From NCBI GenBank assembly GCA_043772905.1, contig JAYVFS010000162.1, forward strand, positions 1-64,000: 64,000 nt of DNA, given 5' to 3'. Made by a program: the position numbers and the translations under genes. Positions within the stretch are counted from its first letter, which is position 1, and every line of letters begins with the position of its first letter. The notes beneath the pieces were generated by a model. The model was given only the letters and a program-made list of their open reading frames with translations. It was not told the DNA's origin and ran no database searches. Of this stretch, positions 51,003 through 59,358 are shown one piece after another. Source of the DNA: JAAFJT01 sp043772905 (GTDB taxonomy: Bacteria; Bacteroidota; Bacteroidia; Chitinophagales; Saprospiraceae).

Positions 51003-51084
51003 TTTATCAAACCATATTGGGGTATTTATCAAACCGTATTGGGGTTTATCAAACCATATTGGGGTTTATCAAACCATATTGGGG
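51003..51084. other. Four 20-bp iterons, candidate replication origin
   Basis: Four direct repeats of TTTATCAAACCATATTGGGG at 51003-51022, 51025-51044 (one base changed: CCG for CCA), 51045-51064 and 51065-51084. Copies two to four are head to tail with no gap. An AT-rich stretch follows. Iterons of this size directly ahead of a Rep_3-type initiator gene are the binding sites at plasmid origins. A half site (TTTCAATATGGG) follows at about 51091. Confidence 0.9.
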
Positions 51085-51212
51085 TAAACGTTTCAATATG
51101 GGTCCTTACTAAAGCCTTCATAATCGGTTTATTTTTTGAAATTCAACCAATTTTAATCTGCATAAGTTATTTAAAATGAACACTTTACCTGTTAATTTGG
51201 CTTAGCTATGAT

Positions 51213-51245
51213 TTTATCAAACTTTTGGTTTTTAAGTTTGATAAA
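51213..51245 (+). promoter_or_regulatory. Rep operator and promoter
   Basis: TTTATCAAACTT (51213-51224) and AAGTTTGATAAA (51234-51245) form a perfect inverted repeat of the first half of the iteron. The right arm contains TAAGTTTG (51233-51240), a match to the TAnnTTTG -7 element. This is the classical arrangement in which Rep monomers bind iterons and Rep dimers repress their own promoter. Confidence 0.75.
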
Positions 51246-51308
51246 TTGCTGTATCTTGTGCCGTAGATGGAAAAAGTTAGTTTATTTAGGTTTTAATAAA
51301 TTGAGCAA

Positions 51309-52790
51309 ATGTCAAAAAAAACGCAGTCTGAAGTTATACAAGATTTACAAATAAATCCAGATTACATCATTCTGAATAATCCTTTGGCGACGCCCAAATT
51401 CGTGCGGCAAGTGGGTAAAAAAGGTAAGGAGCGGCAGATTACAGAAATATATACACCTAAGATTTTTTTTGAAATCGTTTCTCGATTGACACCCCAACAT
51501 TTGGAAAATGCAGTGGGTAAGTACGTACAAATCAATTTTAATGTAGGCGATTTTTTGCGTGAATTGGGGCTTAAAAGTTCGAAAAACTATTATAACCACA
51601 TCATTGACTGCGTTGACGAAATGCAGCGGATTAACATCAAATACGAAGATGATGAGACCTTGGGCAGTTATTCGGTCATTCCTGATTATACTTATGGAAA
51701 GTCAAAAGGGGATATGGTTTTGGATTTGAATGTGAAGTTGGTCAAGAAGATTTTGGAGGTCAAACACGACGAAAACTTTAGTTTTTTGAAAAAATACTTG
51801 TTTCGACTGCAAAATGCGCAAGCCGTCAAGCTGTTTCCGTTTTTTGTGAGTTGGAAAAACAAAGGCATGGTTGAGTTGACTGTGGAGAGTTTTAAGAAGA
51901 AATTTGGTTATGATACTGAGGGGTATAAATTTTTCACGAATATTAAAAATAAAGTCCTTGATCCTGCAATAAATGAAATCAATGACAAAACGGAACTGTT
52001 TATCAGTTACACCCTGCTTGGCACCAGTTTGGAGAGTCAAAGACCGCGTGTAACAGGGCTTCGTTTCTTTATCAGCGAGAAAAAAGCACCAAAGCTATTG
52101 CTCGCAAATATTCTTCCTGTGCAGCCCCATACAGCCGTAAATGTGCCTTCAGAAGATTACGAAGGCGACATTATACGTATCTTTCACATCTTTGAACCGA
52201 TGGCAGACGAAGCTGAGATCAAGGATTTTATTAAAAATATGAGCGGATTAGGCGATACAAAAGCTATTTTAGAAGCCTGTTTGTTCGCCGAAGCGGAGCA
52301 GGAGAGATTGCAAAAATTGGGAAAATCCATTTTGAGTTTTAGAGGTTATCTTATTGCGGGCTTGCCGAAAGGCATGGGAAAAGGCTTGTTGGAGCAAAAA
52401 ATGTTAGCGAATCGCCAAAAACAAGAGTTAGAGAAAAACAAAAAAGCGGCGGTGACCAAAACAGAGCAGTTGGATAAATGGTTGACTGAAGCCAAAAACA
52501 TACGAGAGCAATATCGGGCGGCTGTCAATGAGGTTATCAAGAAGACGGCGACAGACACCGAAAAAGAAAATGTGGCGGCTATACTGAGGGGGCAATCTTC
52601 GATTTATGCCAACAAAACGGTTGATGATTTTAGGAATAAAATGTACTTAGTTGTTTTTGTTACGACTTTTATAAAGGCTTTTCCTGAACGATTTGAACTT
52701 GCAAATGTGCAGTTTTCAAACGCCTACGAAAGTGTTATGCAGAAAGTCATACAATTAGACAAATCGAAATATAGCAAATTAACTTATTAG
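51309..52790 (+). CDS. Plasmid replication initiator, Rep_3 family
   Basis: A 493-residue initiator. The N-terminal 230 residues read as two winged-helix domains of the Rep_3 superfamily (ILNNPLATPKFVRQVGKK; FFEIVSRLTPQHLENA; SLKKYLFRLQNAQAVKLFPF; KKKFGYDTEGYKFFTNIKNK with DPAINEIN). The C-terminal half is a long lysine- and glutamate-rich helical region (about 340-430) of unknown role. The gene sits 64 bases after an operator that is an inverted repeat of the iteron half, so it is probably self-repressed. The protein should open the origin at the iterons. Two copies of the 11-base word (51914, 52581) lie in it. Confidence 0.88.
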   Translation: MSKKTQSEVIQDLQINPDYIILNNPLATPKFVRQVGKKGKERQITEIYTPKIFFEIVSRLTPQHLENAVGKYVQINFNVGDFLRELGLKSSKNYYNHIIDCVDEMQRINIKYEDDETLGSYSVIPDYTYGKSKGDMVLDLNVKLVKKILEVKHDENFSFLKKYLFRLQNAQAVKLFPFFVSWKNKGMVELTVESFKKKFGYDTEGYKFFTNIKNKVLDPAINEINDKTELFISYTLLGTSLESQRPRVTGLRFFISEKKAPKLLLANILPVQPHTAVNVPSEDYEGDIIRIFHIFEPMADEAEIKDFIKNMSGLGDTKAILEACLFAEAEQERLQKLGKSILSFRGYLIAGLPKGMGKGLLEQKMLANRQKQELEKNKKAAVTKTEQLDKWLTEAKNIREQYRAAVNEVIKKTATDTEKENVAAILRGQSSIYANKTVDDFRNKMYLVVFVTTFIKAFPERFELANVQFSNAYESVMQKVIQLDKSKYSKLTY

Positions 52791-52810
52791 GTTTTGTTTT
52801 CAATAAATAT

Positions 52811-52866
52811 CGTTTAATTGAAAATCAATGTCTAAATCATGTATTTTTAATTGAAATTTAATTGAA
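52811..52866. promoter_or_regulatory. TTTAATTGAA cluster after rep
   Basis: Three copies of TTTAATTGAA, the reverse complement of the TTCAATTAAA words near parA, within 60 bases between rep and the Bro-N gene. They may be partition-protein sites. Confidence 0.4.
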
Positions 52867-52905
52867 TAAAAGCATTAAATTTAAACATTCATCATTCCCT
52901 TGGTA

Positions 52906-53757
52906 ATGGATAGTAGCAATCAAATCATACTTTTTGAAGAAAAACAAGTCCGTCGAGTTTGGCACAATGAAACGTGGTGGTTCGTGGTTGAGGACATTAT
53001 AGGCTTACTGACGAATAGTAAAAACCCGAAGAAATATTTGGCAGCGTTGCGTAGCCGCGACAAGGAACTCGCCAAAGGGTATCCACAACTTGTAGATACC
53101 CTTCCTGTCGCTACTGAGGGGGGGACTCAACGAATGACTTGTTCCGATCGGAAAGGCATTTTGCGTATCATTATGTCTGTGCCTTCACCGAATGCAGAAC
53201 CGTTCAAACTTTGGCTCGCGCAAGTAGGGGAGGAGCGGATGGAGGAAATCGAAGATCCTGAACTCGCTGTGGAACGGATGCGTGAATTGTATATCGCCAA
53301 GGGTTATCCGTCAGAATGGATTGATACACGTATCAGAAGTATTGATATTCGCAAACAACTAACGGATGAGTGGAAGGCGCGAAAAGTGAAAGAAGGCACA
53401 GAATATGCCATTTTGACTGCCGAAATCGCCAAAGCGACTTTTGACTTAACGCCTTCGGAACATAAACAATTTAAAGGTCTCGAGAAACAGAATCTTCGGG
53501 ATCACATGACGAACCTTGAGCTTATATTTACGATGCTGGGCGAAGAAGCCACTCGGCACATCGCCGTTGAGGAAAATGCGCAGGGTTTTGAAGAAAACCG
53601 CGATGCAGCAGTTCAAGGGGGGCGTTTGGCTGGAAAAGCGCGTCGAAATGTAGAAGAAGACAAACGTTTTAAAGTGACTTCGTCTCAAAATTTTTTACAC
53701 CTTAAGGAGACAAAAAGTGGAGAACTGCTTGAAGGGCAAGATGAAATAAAGCAGTAA
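52906..53757 (+). CDS. Bro-N / DinD-like protein
   Basis: A 283-residue protein. The N-terminal half is a Bro-N domain (VWHNETWWFVVEDIIGLLT; GGTQRMTCSDRKGILRIIMS), as in phage antirepressors and baculovirus BRO proteins. The C-terminal half (FKGLEKQNLRDHMTNLELIF, then AQGFEENRDAAVQGGRLAGK) closely resembles DinD, a DNA-damage-inducible inhibitor of RecA filaments. The frame opens with TTG at 52900, but ATG at 52906 is preferred. Such genes are typical mobile-element cargo, and here it directly follows rep. A copy of the 11-base word at 53111 encodes ATEGG. Confidence 0.82.
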   Translation: MDSSNQIILFEEKQVRRVWHNETWWFVVEDIIGLLTNSKNPKKYLAALRSRDKELAKGYPQLVDTLPVATEGGTQRMTCSDRKGILRIIMSVPSPNAEPFKLWLAQVGEERMEEIEDPELAVERMRELYIAKGYPSEWIDTRIRSIDIRKQLTDEWKARKVKEGTEYAILTAEIAKATFDLTPSEHKQFKGLEKQNLRDHMTNLELIFTMLGEEATRHIAVEENAQGFEENRDAAVQGGRLAGKARRNVEEDKRFKVTSSQNFLHLKETKSGELLEGQDEIKQ

Positions 53758-53847
53758 AAGAATGTCGCTGAGACAAAAAATGACTTAGCCTTTTTAAATT
53801 TTTCAAAGCGACACAAATTTTATTTTACAAATTTTATTTTAATGATG

Positions 53848-53873
53848 TGGGGTAAAACGGATAAATCTTGTCT
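53848..53873 (+). promoter_or_regulatory. ECF-type promoter of the sigma factor gene
   Basis: TGGGGTAAA (53848-53856), 11 bases, TTGTCT (53868-53873). Transcription would begin near 53880, so translation must start at the ATG at 53906 and not at the TTG at 53882. It suggests self-activation. Confidence 0.68.
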
Positions 53874-53905
53874 ATATTGAGTTGGAAAACCAATTCAATT
53901 CTGCA

Positions 53906-54574
53906 ATGGACAATTTACATAAAATAAAAGTGGAAGAAAAGGAGCTATATGTATCTCCTTTGGCGAAGCATGAGGAAGCTCGTGTAGAGCCGAAGCTTAT
54001 AAGTGAAGAGGTATTTCTGCAAAAAATATTTGCTCAAGATGCCCGCCAAGGCTGTGAAACATTGTTTAAACGGTATTACACCAACTTGTGTAATCATGCC
54101 ACTCGATTTGTTTATTCGGAAGAGGTGGCAGAGGACATTGTTTCGGAGGTCTTTGTCAATTTTTGGCAGAATCGGGTTTTTGAAAAGATTAATACGTCTT
54201 ATCGGGCATATCTTTATAAGGCTGTGCGGTACCGCAGCTACAATTATATCAAATACGAATTGAACCAAACGGAAACGCTGTATCCAAACCAAACGGATAT
54301 AGAAATCCCTGTTCTCCAACCAGATGACATATTGCACTACAATGAGTTATGTCATAAATTGGATAGAATAATTCAAGACTTACCGCCACAATGCCGCAAG
54401 GCTTTCCAACTCAATCGTTTAGAAGGTAAAAAGTATGCACAGGTTGCAGAGGAATTGGGTATCACCGTGAGTGCTGTTGAACGCTTGATCAGCCGGGCTT
54501 TAGCGAAGTTACGTACTGAACTTAAAGAGGATTGGTTGTTAAGTATTTTATTCATGGCTTCAAGCCTTTTCTGA
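53906..54574 (+). CDS. ECF RNA polymerase sigma factor (FecI-like)
   Basis: A 222-residue sigma-70 family protein of the extracytoplasmic-function group. Region 2 is around residues 45-110 (ETLFKRYYTNLCNHATRFVY; EDIVSEVFVNFWQNR) and region 4 around 150-205 (IQDLPPQCRKAFQLNRLEGK; ELGITVSAVERLISRALAKL). The ATG at 53906 is chosen over the TTG start of the longer frame because a matching ECF-type promoter ends just upstream. It should be activated when the STN-domain SusC at 55816 binds its ligand and the FecR at 54773 releases it. Confidence 0.9.
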   Translation: MDNLHKIKVEEKELYVSPLAKHEEARVEPKLISEEVFLQKIFAQDARQGCETLFKRYYTNLCNHATRFVYSEEVAEDIVSEVFVNFWQNRVFEKINTSYRAYLYKAVRYRSYNYIKYELNQTETLYPNQTDIEIPVLQPDDILHYNELCHKLDRIIQDLPPQCRKAFQLNRLEGKKYAQVAEELGITVSAVERLISRALAKLRTELKEDWLLSILFMASSLF

Positions 54575-54593
54575 TTTTTTTTTCAAGGCAGTG

Positions 54594-54619
54594 TGGGGTA
54601 AAGCCTTTAGTTTTTGTCT
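54594..54619 (+). promoter_or_regulatory. ECF-type promoter of the fecR-susCD operon
   Basis: TGGGGTAAA (54594-54602), 11 bases, TTGTCT (54614-54619), 20 bases after the sigma gene stop. Its leader contains the inverted pair of 11-base words at 54668-54718. Confidence 0.68.
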
Positions 54620-54661
54620 GATTTTAAGAATTAGTTAGATTTTTATACATTCTTGAGTTTA

Positions 54662-54720
54662 GTTACCCCCCTCAGTATTTTGAGTTTAGATTAAGCAAAA
54701 CTCAAAAATACTGAGGGGTT
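54662..54720. repeat. Inverted pair of the 11-base word in the fecR leader
   Basis: CCCCTCAGTAT (54668-54678) and ATACTGAGGGG (54708-54718) are the cores of a longer stem: GTTACCCC...TTTTGAGTTT pairs with AAACTCAAAA...GGGGTTAC. As RNA this makes a strong hairpin in the leader between the ECF promoter and fecR. It is the only inverted close pair of the word in the window. Confidence 0.88.
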
Positions 54721-54772
54721 ACTTTCCAATGAACTTTCAAACCCATTACTTTATCATTTTGTAGTAATCAAT

Positions 54773-55765
54773 ATGGAAAAAACGGTTATTCAAAAAATAC
54801 TATTCGACTACTTCGAGGGCAGGGCGACGTCTATGCAGCGAAGGTTGATTGAAGATTGGTTAAAAGAGAATACTGATAACGAGATTCTTTTTTATCAATA
54901 CTTAGACGCTTGGGAAAGCCAAAACCCGCAGTATGTGCCTAATGAGGCGAAAGCATGGACGAAATTTGAGTCTGTACTCAGTACGCACGTAACTCCAGCA
55001 GCACAAGTAAATAATGATTCACCAATAACATTGAGTAGTTGGCGCAATATCTGGTTTATAGCCGCTTCATTGGTCTTATTGGTCGCTTCAAGCTTGTTTT
55101 TTTTCCAAAAGCAAATTTTGTATCGCACTTATGAAACAGGGTATGCTCAAATGCAGAGCATCACGTTGTCCGATGAAACGCTGGTGACGCTCAATGCCAA
55201 TTCAAAATTGTACGTTCCACGTTGGGGTTTTTATGGCTCAAAACGCGTGGTTCTGTTGGATGGTGAAGGCGAATTTAATGTCAAACACACCGAAGATAAC
55301 AAAAGATTTGTCATCAAAACCGATAGTGATTTTGAAGTAGAAGTCTTCGGTACGCAGTTCGTTTTTTATGCCCGAGAACATGCTAAAAAGGTGGTCTTAA
55401 ATGAAGGAAAAGTGCAAATCAATTACCAAGCAGGCAAACAACAAATGATGACACCGGGCGACGTTGTAACGCTCGATTCAGCCTCTGACATATTAGAATT
55501 GTCAAAAACTGATAACCCAAAAAAATACAGTGCATGGAAATATCATCAATTTTATTTTGACGATACCCCGCTATCGGAAGCGGCAATTACCATCAAAGAA
55601 CACTTTGGGCTTCAAATCATTTTTAAAGATTCAACCCTTGCCAATCGTCGTTTATCGGGTTATTTCAAAGCTGAAAAATCAGAAGATTTGTTCAAAGCTT
55701 TATCGTTGCTCTTGAATATTGATATTCAACAGCAAAAAGATAAGGTCGTAATTTCAAATAAATAA
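54773..55765 (+). CDS. FecR-family anti-sigma factor
   Basis: A 330-residue inner-membrane anti-sigma factor. The N-terminal cytoplasmic part (about 1-90) binds the sigma factor, one membrane segment follows (IWFIAASLVLLVASSLFFF, about 93-112), then the periplasmic FecR domain (ITLSDETLVTLNANSKLYVP; VEVFGTQFVFYAREHAKKVV; GKVQINYQAGKQQMMTPGDV) and a C-terminal DUF4974-like domain (AAITIKEHFGLQIIFKDSTL; LFKALSLLLNIDI). It lies between the sigma factor and the STN-domain SusC, the standard order of a cell-surface signalling operon. Confidence 0.92.
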   Translation: MEKTVIQKILFDYFEGRATSMQRRLIEDWLKENTDNEILFYQYLDAWESQNPQYVPNEAKAWTKFESVLSTHVTPAAQVNNDSPITLSSWRNIWFIAASLVLLVASSLFFFQKQILYRTYETGYAQMQSITLSDETLVTLNANSKLYVPRWGFYGSKRVVLLDGEGEFNVKHTEDNKRFVIKTDSDFEVEVFGTQFVFYAREHAKKVVLNEGKVQINYQAGKQQMMTPGDVVTLDSASDILELSKTDNPKKYSAWKYHQFYFDDTPLSEAAITIKEHFGLQIIFKDSTLANRRLSGYFKAEKSEDLFKALSLLLNIDIQQQKDKVVISNK

Positions 55766-55815
55766 TACACAGGTATATTGATTCTTTTTTCTCTAAACAA
55801 TAAAATCTTACGCGT

Positions 55816-58800
55816 ATGAAAAACTTTTTCACTAATAAAGTATCCGTCAGTATTTTAGCAATGGCGCTTTTGGCTTTTCATCCAGTGATGATAGCTCAAA
55901 ATATGTCATTGGCTCAAAATACACCCAATGTTCGAGAAGGTAAAACTCGAACTTCTCCACAGTCTAAACGGCTGAAAGATGTACTCAATGAATTGAGCCA
56001 ACAGCATCAAGTTAGTATTTTGTTTGAAGATGCCACCGTACAAGGTTTTGTCGTCAATCCGGACAAAATAAAAAAAGGGCGTTTAGAGTCGAAATTGGAC
56101 GATATACTCAAGCCATGTAGCTTGACGTATAAAAAGGTCAATGACAATGCCTATATCATTATGGTCACGGCAACACCTAAATCTCTTGACAAGCCAAGCC
56201 AAGATGGTCGTAAAAGCGAAAGCAGTATTCCCTCGCTTCCCAGTCAAAACGAAGGAAAACTTACGCTACAAACGCAAAAACTCGAACTGAATGAGCCTCT
56301 TAAACCCGAAATTATAGAACAAACCGTAACAGGTAAAATCATTGATGAAAAAACAGGCGAAGGACTGCCAGGCGTAAGTGTGGTTGTAAAAGGCACTCAG
56401 AAAGGAGCGATTACAGATATTGACGGCACTTTTTCGCTTAGTGTTCCTGATGGAAAAGCGATTTTGGTTTTCAGTTTTGTGGGTTATGATTCGCAAGAAG
56501 CCCTCGTAGGAAATAGCTCAGTCATTAATATCAGCCTAAAACCCGATTTAAGGCAATTGGATGAAATGGTCGTTGTCGGCTACGGCGAGCAGCGCAAAAA
56601 AGACTTGACAGGTGCGGTGGCTTCTCTCCAAACAAAGGACATCACAAGAGCGAATCCTGTTTTAGCTTCGAAAGCGATTCAAGGTCAAGTAGCCGGTGCG
56701 ACTGTTACAAAATCAAGTAATAGACCGGGTGCGGGTTATAACATTACGATTCGTGGTGAAAATACCATTAATAACTCCACAGAGCCTTTGGTCGTTATTG
56801 ACGGTTTGATGGGTGGTAATATCAACAACCTCAATCCCAATGATATTCAGTCAATGGACATCTTGAAAGATGCGTCTTCAACAGCTATTTATGGTGCAAG
56901 GGGCGCAAATGGTGTCATCATCATCACGACAAAAAAAGGCGTATCTGGCAAACCAAGAGTGAGCTATGATGCCTATATCGGTTCAAAAGTGCCAGGACAC
57001 GTGCCTAAACTGATGAATACGGCGGAGTTTTATAAAAATACTTATACCGATAGAGTATTAGAAGGTTTAGTAGGCGCTACTTTTTCGACTGCTGAAAGAG
57101 CGAATATTGATGCCAATAAAACCACTGATTGGACAGGTTTGATTACAGAAAATGCTATGCAAATGGGTCATAACTTGAGCGTTTCGGGTGGCACAGACAA
57201 GACAACTTATCGCTTTTCAGGTGGTTTTTTGAATGAAGATGGCAATGTGCTTGCGACAGGCTATAAAAGATATAACCTAAATGCGGGTTTGGACAGCAAA
57301 TTAGGCGAGCGATTTAAAGTCGGTTTCACGACTTATGTTTCTTATAGTGACCAAGAATTTGGCTCACAAGAATCGTTGCGTGGTTCGTATCGGGCGCGTC
57401 CAACAGGAACGCTTCTATACAGCGACCTTGCCAATCCGTCAGAGACTAAGGACATCAATGTCAATGGTTATGCTTTTTGGATGGGCATTAATGATGCACA
57501 AGTACCTAATCCTTTGATGGACGTTGATCCGGATCAATCTAAGTTGAATACAACCAATGCCACTTTAATGGGCAATGCTTATGTTGAGTTTGAGCCAGTA
57601 AAAGGCTTAACGTTTAGGTCTTCGCTTTCAGCCATCAGCACCAACGAACGCCAAGGAGACTACCGTGGTCAATGGACAAAATCTCAAATTGGTGCAAAAC
57701 CAAGAACACAATTTGACCAAAGAACATTAGCGAGCTATACTATGGACAATATCGCCAACTACAATACCCATTTTGGTAAACATAAAATCACTTTAACCGC
57801 TTTACAAAGTGCTTATTATCAAAGAAATGAGACTTACACAGTAGCTGTTAAAGACTTGCCTTATAATTCAATTTGGTATGCTTTGAATACAGGAACAATT
57901 ACTGCCAATAGTAGTTCATTGGTAGAAAGGTCGCTGTCTTCTTATATGGGCAGAGTGAATTACAGCTTTGGAGATAAATATTTATTGACACTGACAGGTC
58001 GTTCTGACGGAGCGTCACAACTTTCAGAAGGTAATAAATGGGCGTTTTTCCCATCTGTTGCGGCAGCTTGGCGTTTGAGCGAGGAGAAATTTGTTCAAGA
58101 TTTGAACATCTTTTCAAACCTTAAACTCCGCTTAAGTTATGGTCAAGTCGGTAACGCAGGTGTCAATCCTTACACGACTCAAGCAGGTTTGTTGGCAACA
58201 GGTTATGATTTTGATGGTGTCGCTGCGAATGGTTTTGCACCTTTAAATTTGGCTAATAAAGACCTTAAATGGGAAAAAAGTAGTGAGCAAAACATAGGTA
58301 TAGATTTCGGTTTTTTTAGAAACCGTATCAACGCATCGCTTGAATTGTATAATCGTAAAACGGTGGATTTGATACTCAATAATAAGATTCCCACGGCTTC
58401 TGGTTTTACGCAAGTGGTTGCCAATATTGGTCAAATTGAAAACAAAGGTGTTGAATTAACTTTAAACACGGCTAATATTGTTAGAAAGGATTTCAATTGG
58501 AACAGCACCTTTACGTTCACTAAAAACAATAACAAACTGTTACAATTATACGGCGCAGGTCAGACTGTTGATAAAGGCAATAGACTCTTTGTGGGTTACC
58601 CCATTCGCGCCAATTTTGAATACAAGTTTGATGGCATCTGGCAAACATCAGAAGCGGATTTAGCAACAAAATACGGACAAAAGCCTGGTCAAGTAAAAGT
58701 TGTAGATACCAATAATGATGGTAAATTATCCGCCGTGGAAGGCATTGATGACAGACAAATATTGGGTTCACAATTGCCTAACTTCTTGATGGGCTTTACA

Positions 58801-59241
58801 AACAGATTGAATTATAAAAACATAGACCTTTCTTTCTTTATCTATTACCGCAACGGCACGCAATACAGCAACAGTACTTTGTCTGGCACTTTTGGCGAAA
58901 TCAGCGGCACGCGCTACAACAAATTGGCTTCAATAGACTATTGGAGAAGCGATAATCCATCGAATACTTATTGGGGCGTTGCTGGAGCCGGTCCTTATCG
59001 CAATGCAAGTAACTTTCAAGATGCCAGTTTTTTGAGGATTTCTGATATTACGTTGGGTTATACTTTGCCGAGTGCTGTGATGAGCCGTTTAAAATTGTCC
59101 ACTGCCCGTATTTATGCCCAAGCATCCAATCCATTTATTTTTACGAAATACACAGGATTTGACCCAGAATTTAATTCAGCTATTTATCAAGATGACGTGC
59201 CTTCAATTTTATACACTTTTGGGGTTAATGTTAGTTTTTAA
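55816..59241 (+). CDS. SusC-type TonB-dependent transporter with STN signalling domain
   Basis: A 1141-residue transporter. After the signal peptide comes an STN domain (about 50-120; LKDVLNELSQQHQVSILFED and GRLESKLDDILKPCSLTYKK), which contacts FecR in the periplasm. Next come a CarboxypepD-like domain (VTGKIIDEKTGEGLPGVSVV), the plug (VVVGYGEQRKKDLTGAVASL; IRGENTINNSTEPLVVIDGL; DASSTAIYGARGANGVIIIT), and the barrel ending YTGFDPEFNSAIYQDDV ... YTFGVNVSF. The STN domain and neighbouring sigma/FecR genes mean that import and gene activation are linked. No copy of the 11-base word occurs in this gene, in contrast with the other SusC. Confidence 0.93.
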   Translation: MKNFFTNKVSVSILAMALLAFHPVMIAQNMSLAQNTPNVREGKTRTSPQSKRLKDVLNELSQQHQVSILFEDATVQGFVVNPDKIKKGRLESKLDDILKPCSLTYKKVNDNAYIIMVTATPKSLDKPSQDGRKSESSIPSLPSQNEGKLTLQTQKLELNEPLKPEIIEQTVTGKIIDEKTGEGLPGVSVVVKGTQKGAITDIDGTFSLSVPDGKAILVFSFVGYDSQEALVGNSSVINISLKPDLRQLDEMVVVGYGEQRKKDLTGAVASLQTKDITRANPVLASKAIQGQVAGATVTKSSNRPGAGYNITIRGENTINNSTEPLVVIDGLMGGNINNLNPNDIQSMDILKDASSTAIYGARGANGVIIITTKKGVSGKPRVSYDAYIGSKVPGHVPKLMNTAEFYKNTYTDRVLEGLVGATFSTAERANIDANKTTDWTGLITENAMQMGHNLSVSGGTDKTTYRFSGGFLNEDGNVLATGYKRYNLNAGLDSKLGERFKVGFTTYVSYSDQEFGSQESLRGSYRARPTGTLLYSDLANPSETKDINVNGYAFWMGINDAQVPNPLMDVDPDQSKLNTTNATLMGNAYVEFEPVKGLTFRSSLSAISTNERQGDYRGQWTKSQIGAKPRTQFDQRTLASYTMDNIANYNTHFGKHKITLTALQSAYYQRNETYTVAVKDLPYNSIWYALNTGTITANSSSLVERSLSSYMGRVNYSFGDKYLLTLTGRSDGASQLSEGNKWAFFPSVAAAWRLSEEKFVQDLNIFSNLKLRLSYGQVGNAGVNPYTTQAGLLATGYDFDGVAANGFAPLNLANKDLKWEKSSEQNIGIDFGFFRNRINASLELYNRKTVDLILNNKIPTASGFTQVVANIGQIENKGVELTLNTANIVRKDFNWNSTFTFTKNNNKLLQLYGAGQTVDKGNRLFVGYPIRANFEYKFDGIWQTSEADLATKYGQKPGQVKVVDTNNDGKLSAVEGIDDRQILGSQLPNFLMGFTNRLNYKNIDLSFFIYYRNGTQYSNSTLSGTFGEISGTRYNKLASIDYWRSDNPSNTYWGVAGAGPYRNASNFQDASFLRISDITLGYTLPSAVMSRLKLSTARIYAQASNPFIFTKYTGFDPEFNSAIYQDDVPSILYTFGVNVSF

Positions 59242-59253
59242 TCATTAGCGGGT

Positions 59254-59288
59254 TAGATTCACTAAATTTTAAAAATTTAGTGAATCTA
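59254..59288 (+). terminator. Hairpin between susC and susD
   Basis: TAGATTCACTAAATTTT pairs with AAAAATTTAGTGAATCTA, perfect 17-base arms, followed directly by the 11-base word at 59294. It may partly terminate transcription so that SusD is less abundant than SusC, or protect the susC mRNA end. Confidence 0.75.
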
Positions 59289-59293
59289 TACCC

Positions 59294-59304
59294 CCCCTCA
59301 GTAT
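59294..59304 (-). repeat. 11-base word, intergenic copy
   Basis: CCCCTCAGTAT in the susC-susD gap, after the hairpin. Confidence 0.9.
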
Positions 59305-59358
59305 AAAAGCTGTTTTAAACAAATTAATTCGTTCTCATTAATTTTAAAAAGAAAGAAA

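Noticed and set aside
51003..51084. Direct repeats as a CRISPR array
   Set aside because: The 20-base units abut with no spacers, and a Rep gene with matching operator follows. They are iterons.
53882..53905. TTG start for the sigma factor
   Set aside because: The predicted ECF-type promoter places transcription start at about the same position; ATG at 53906 follows.
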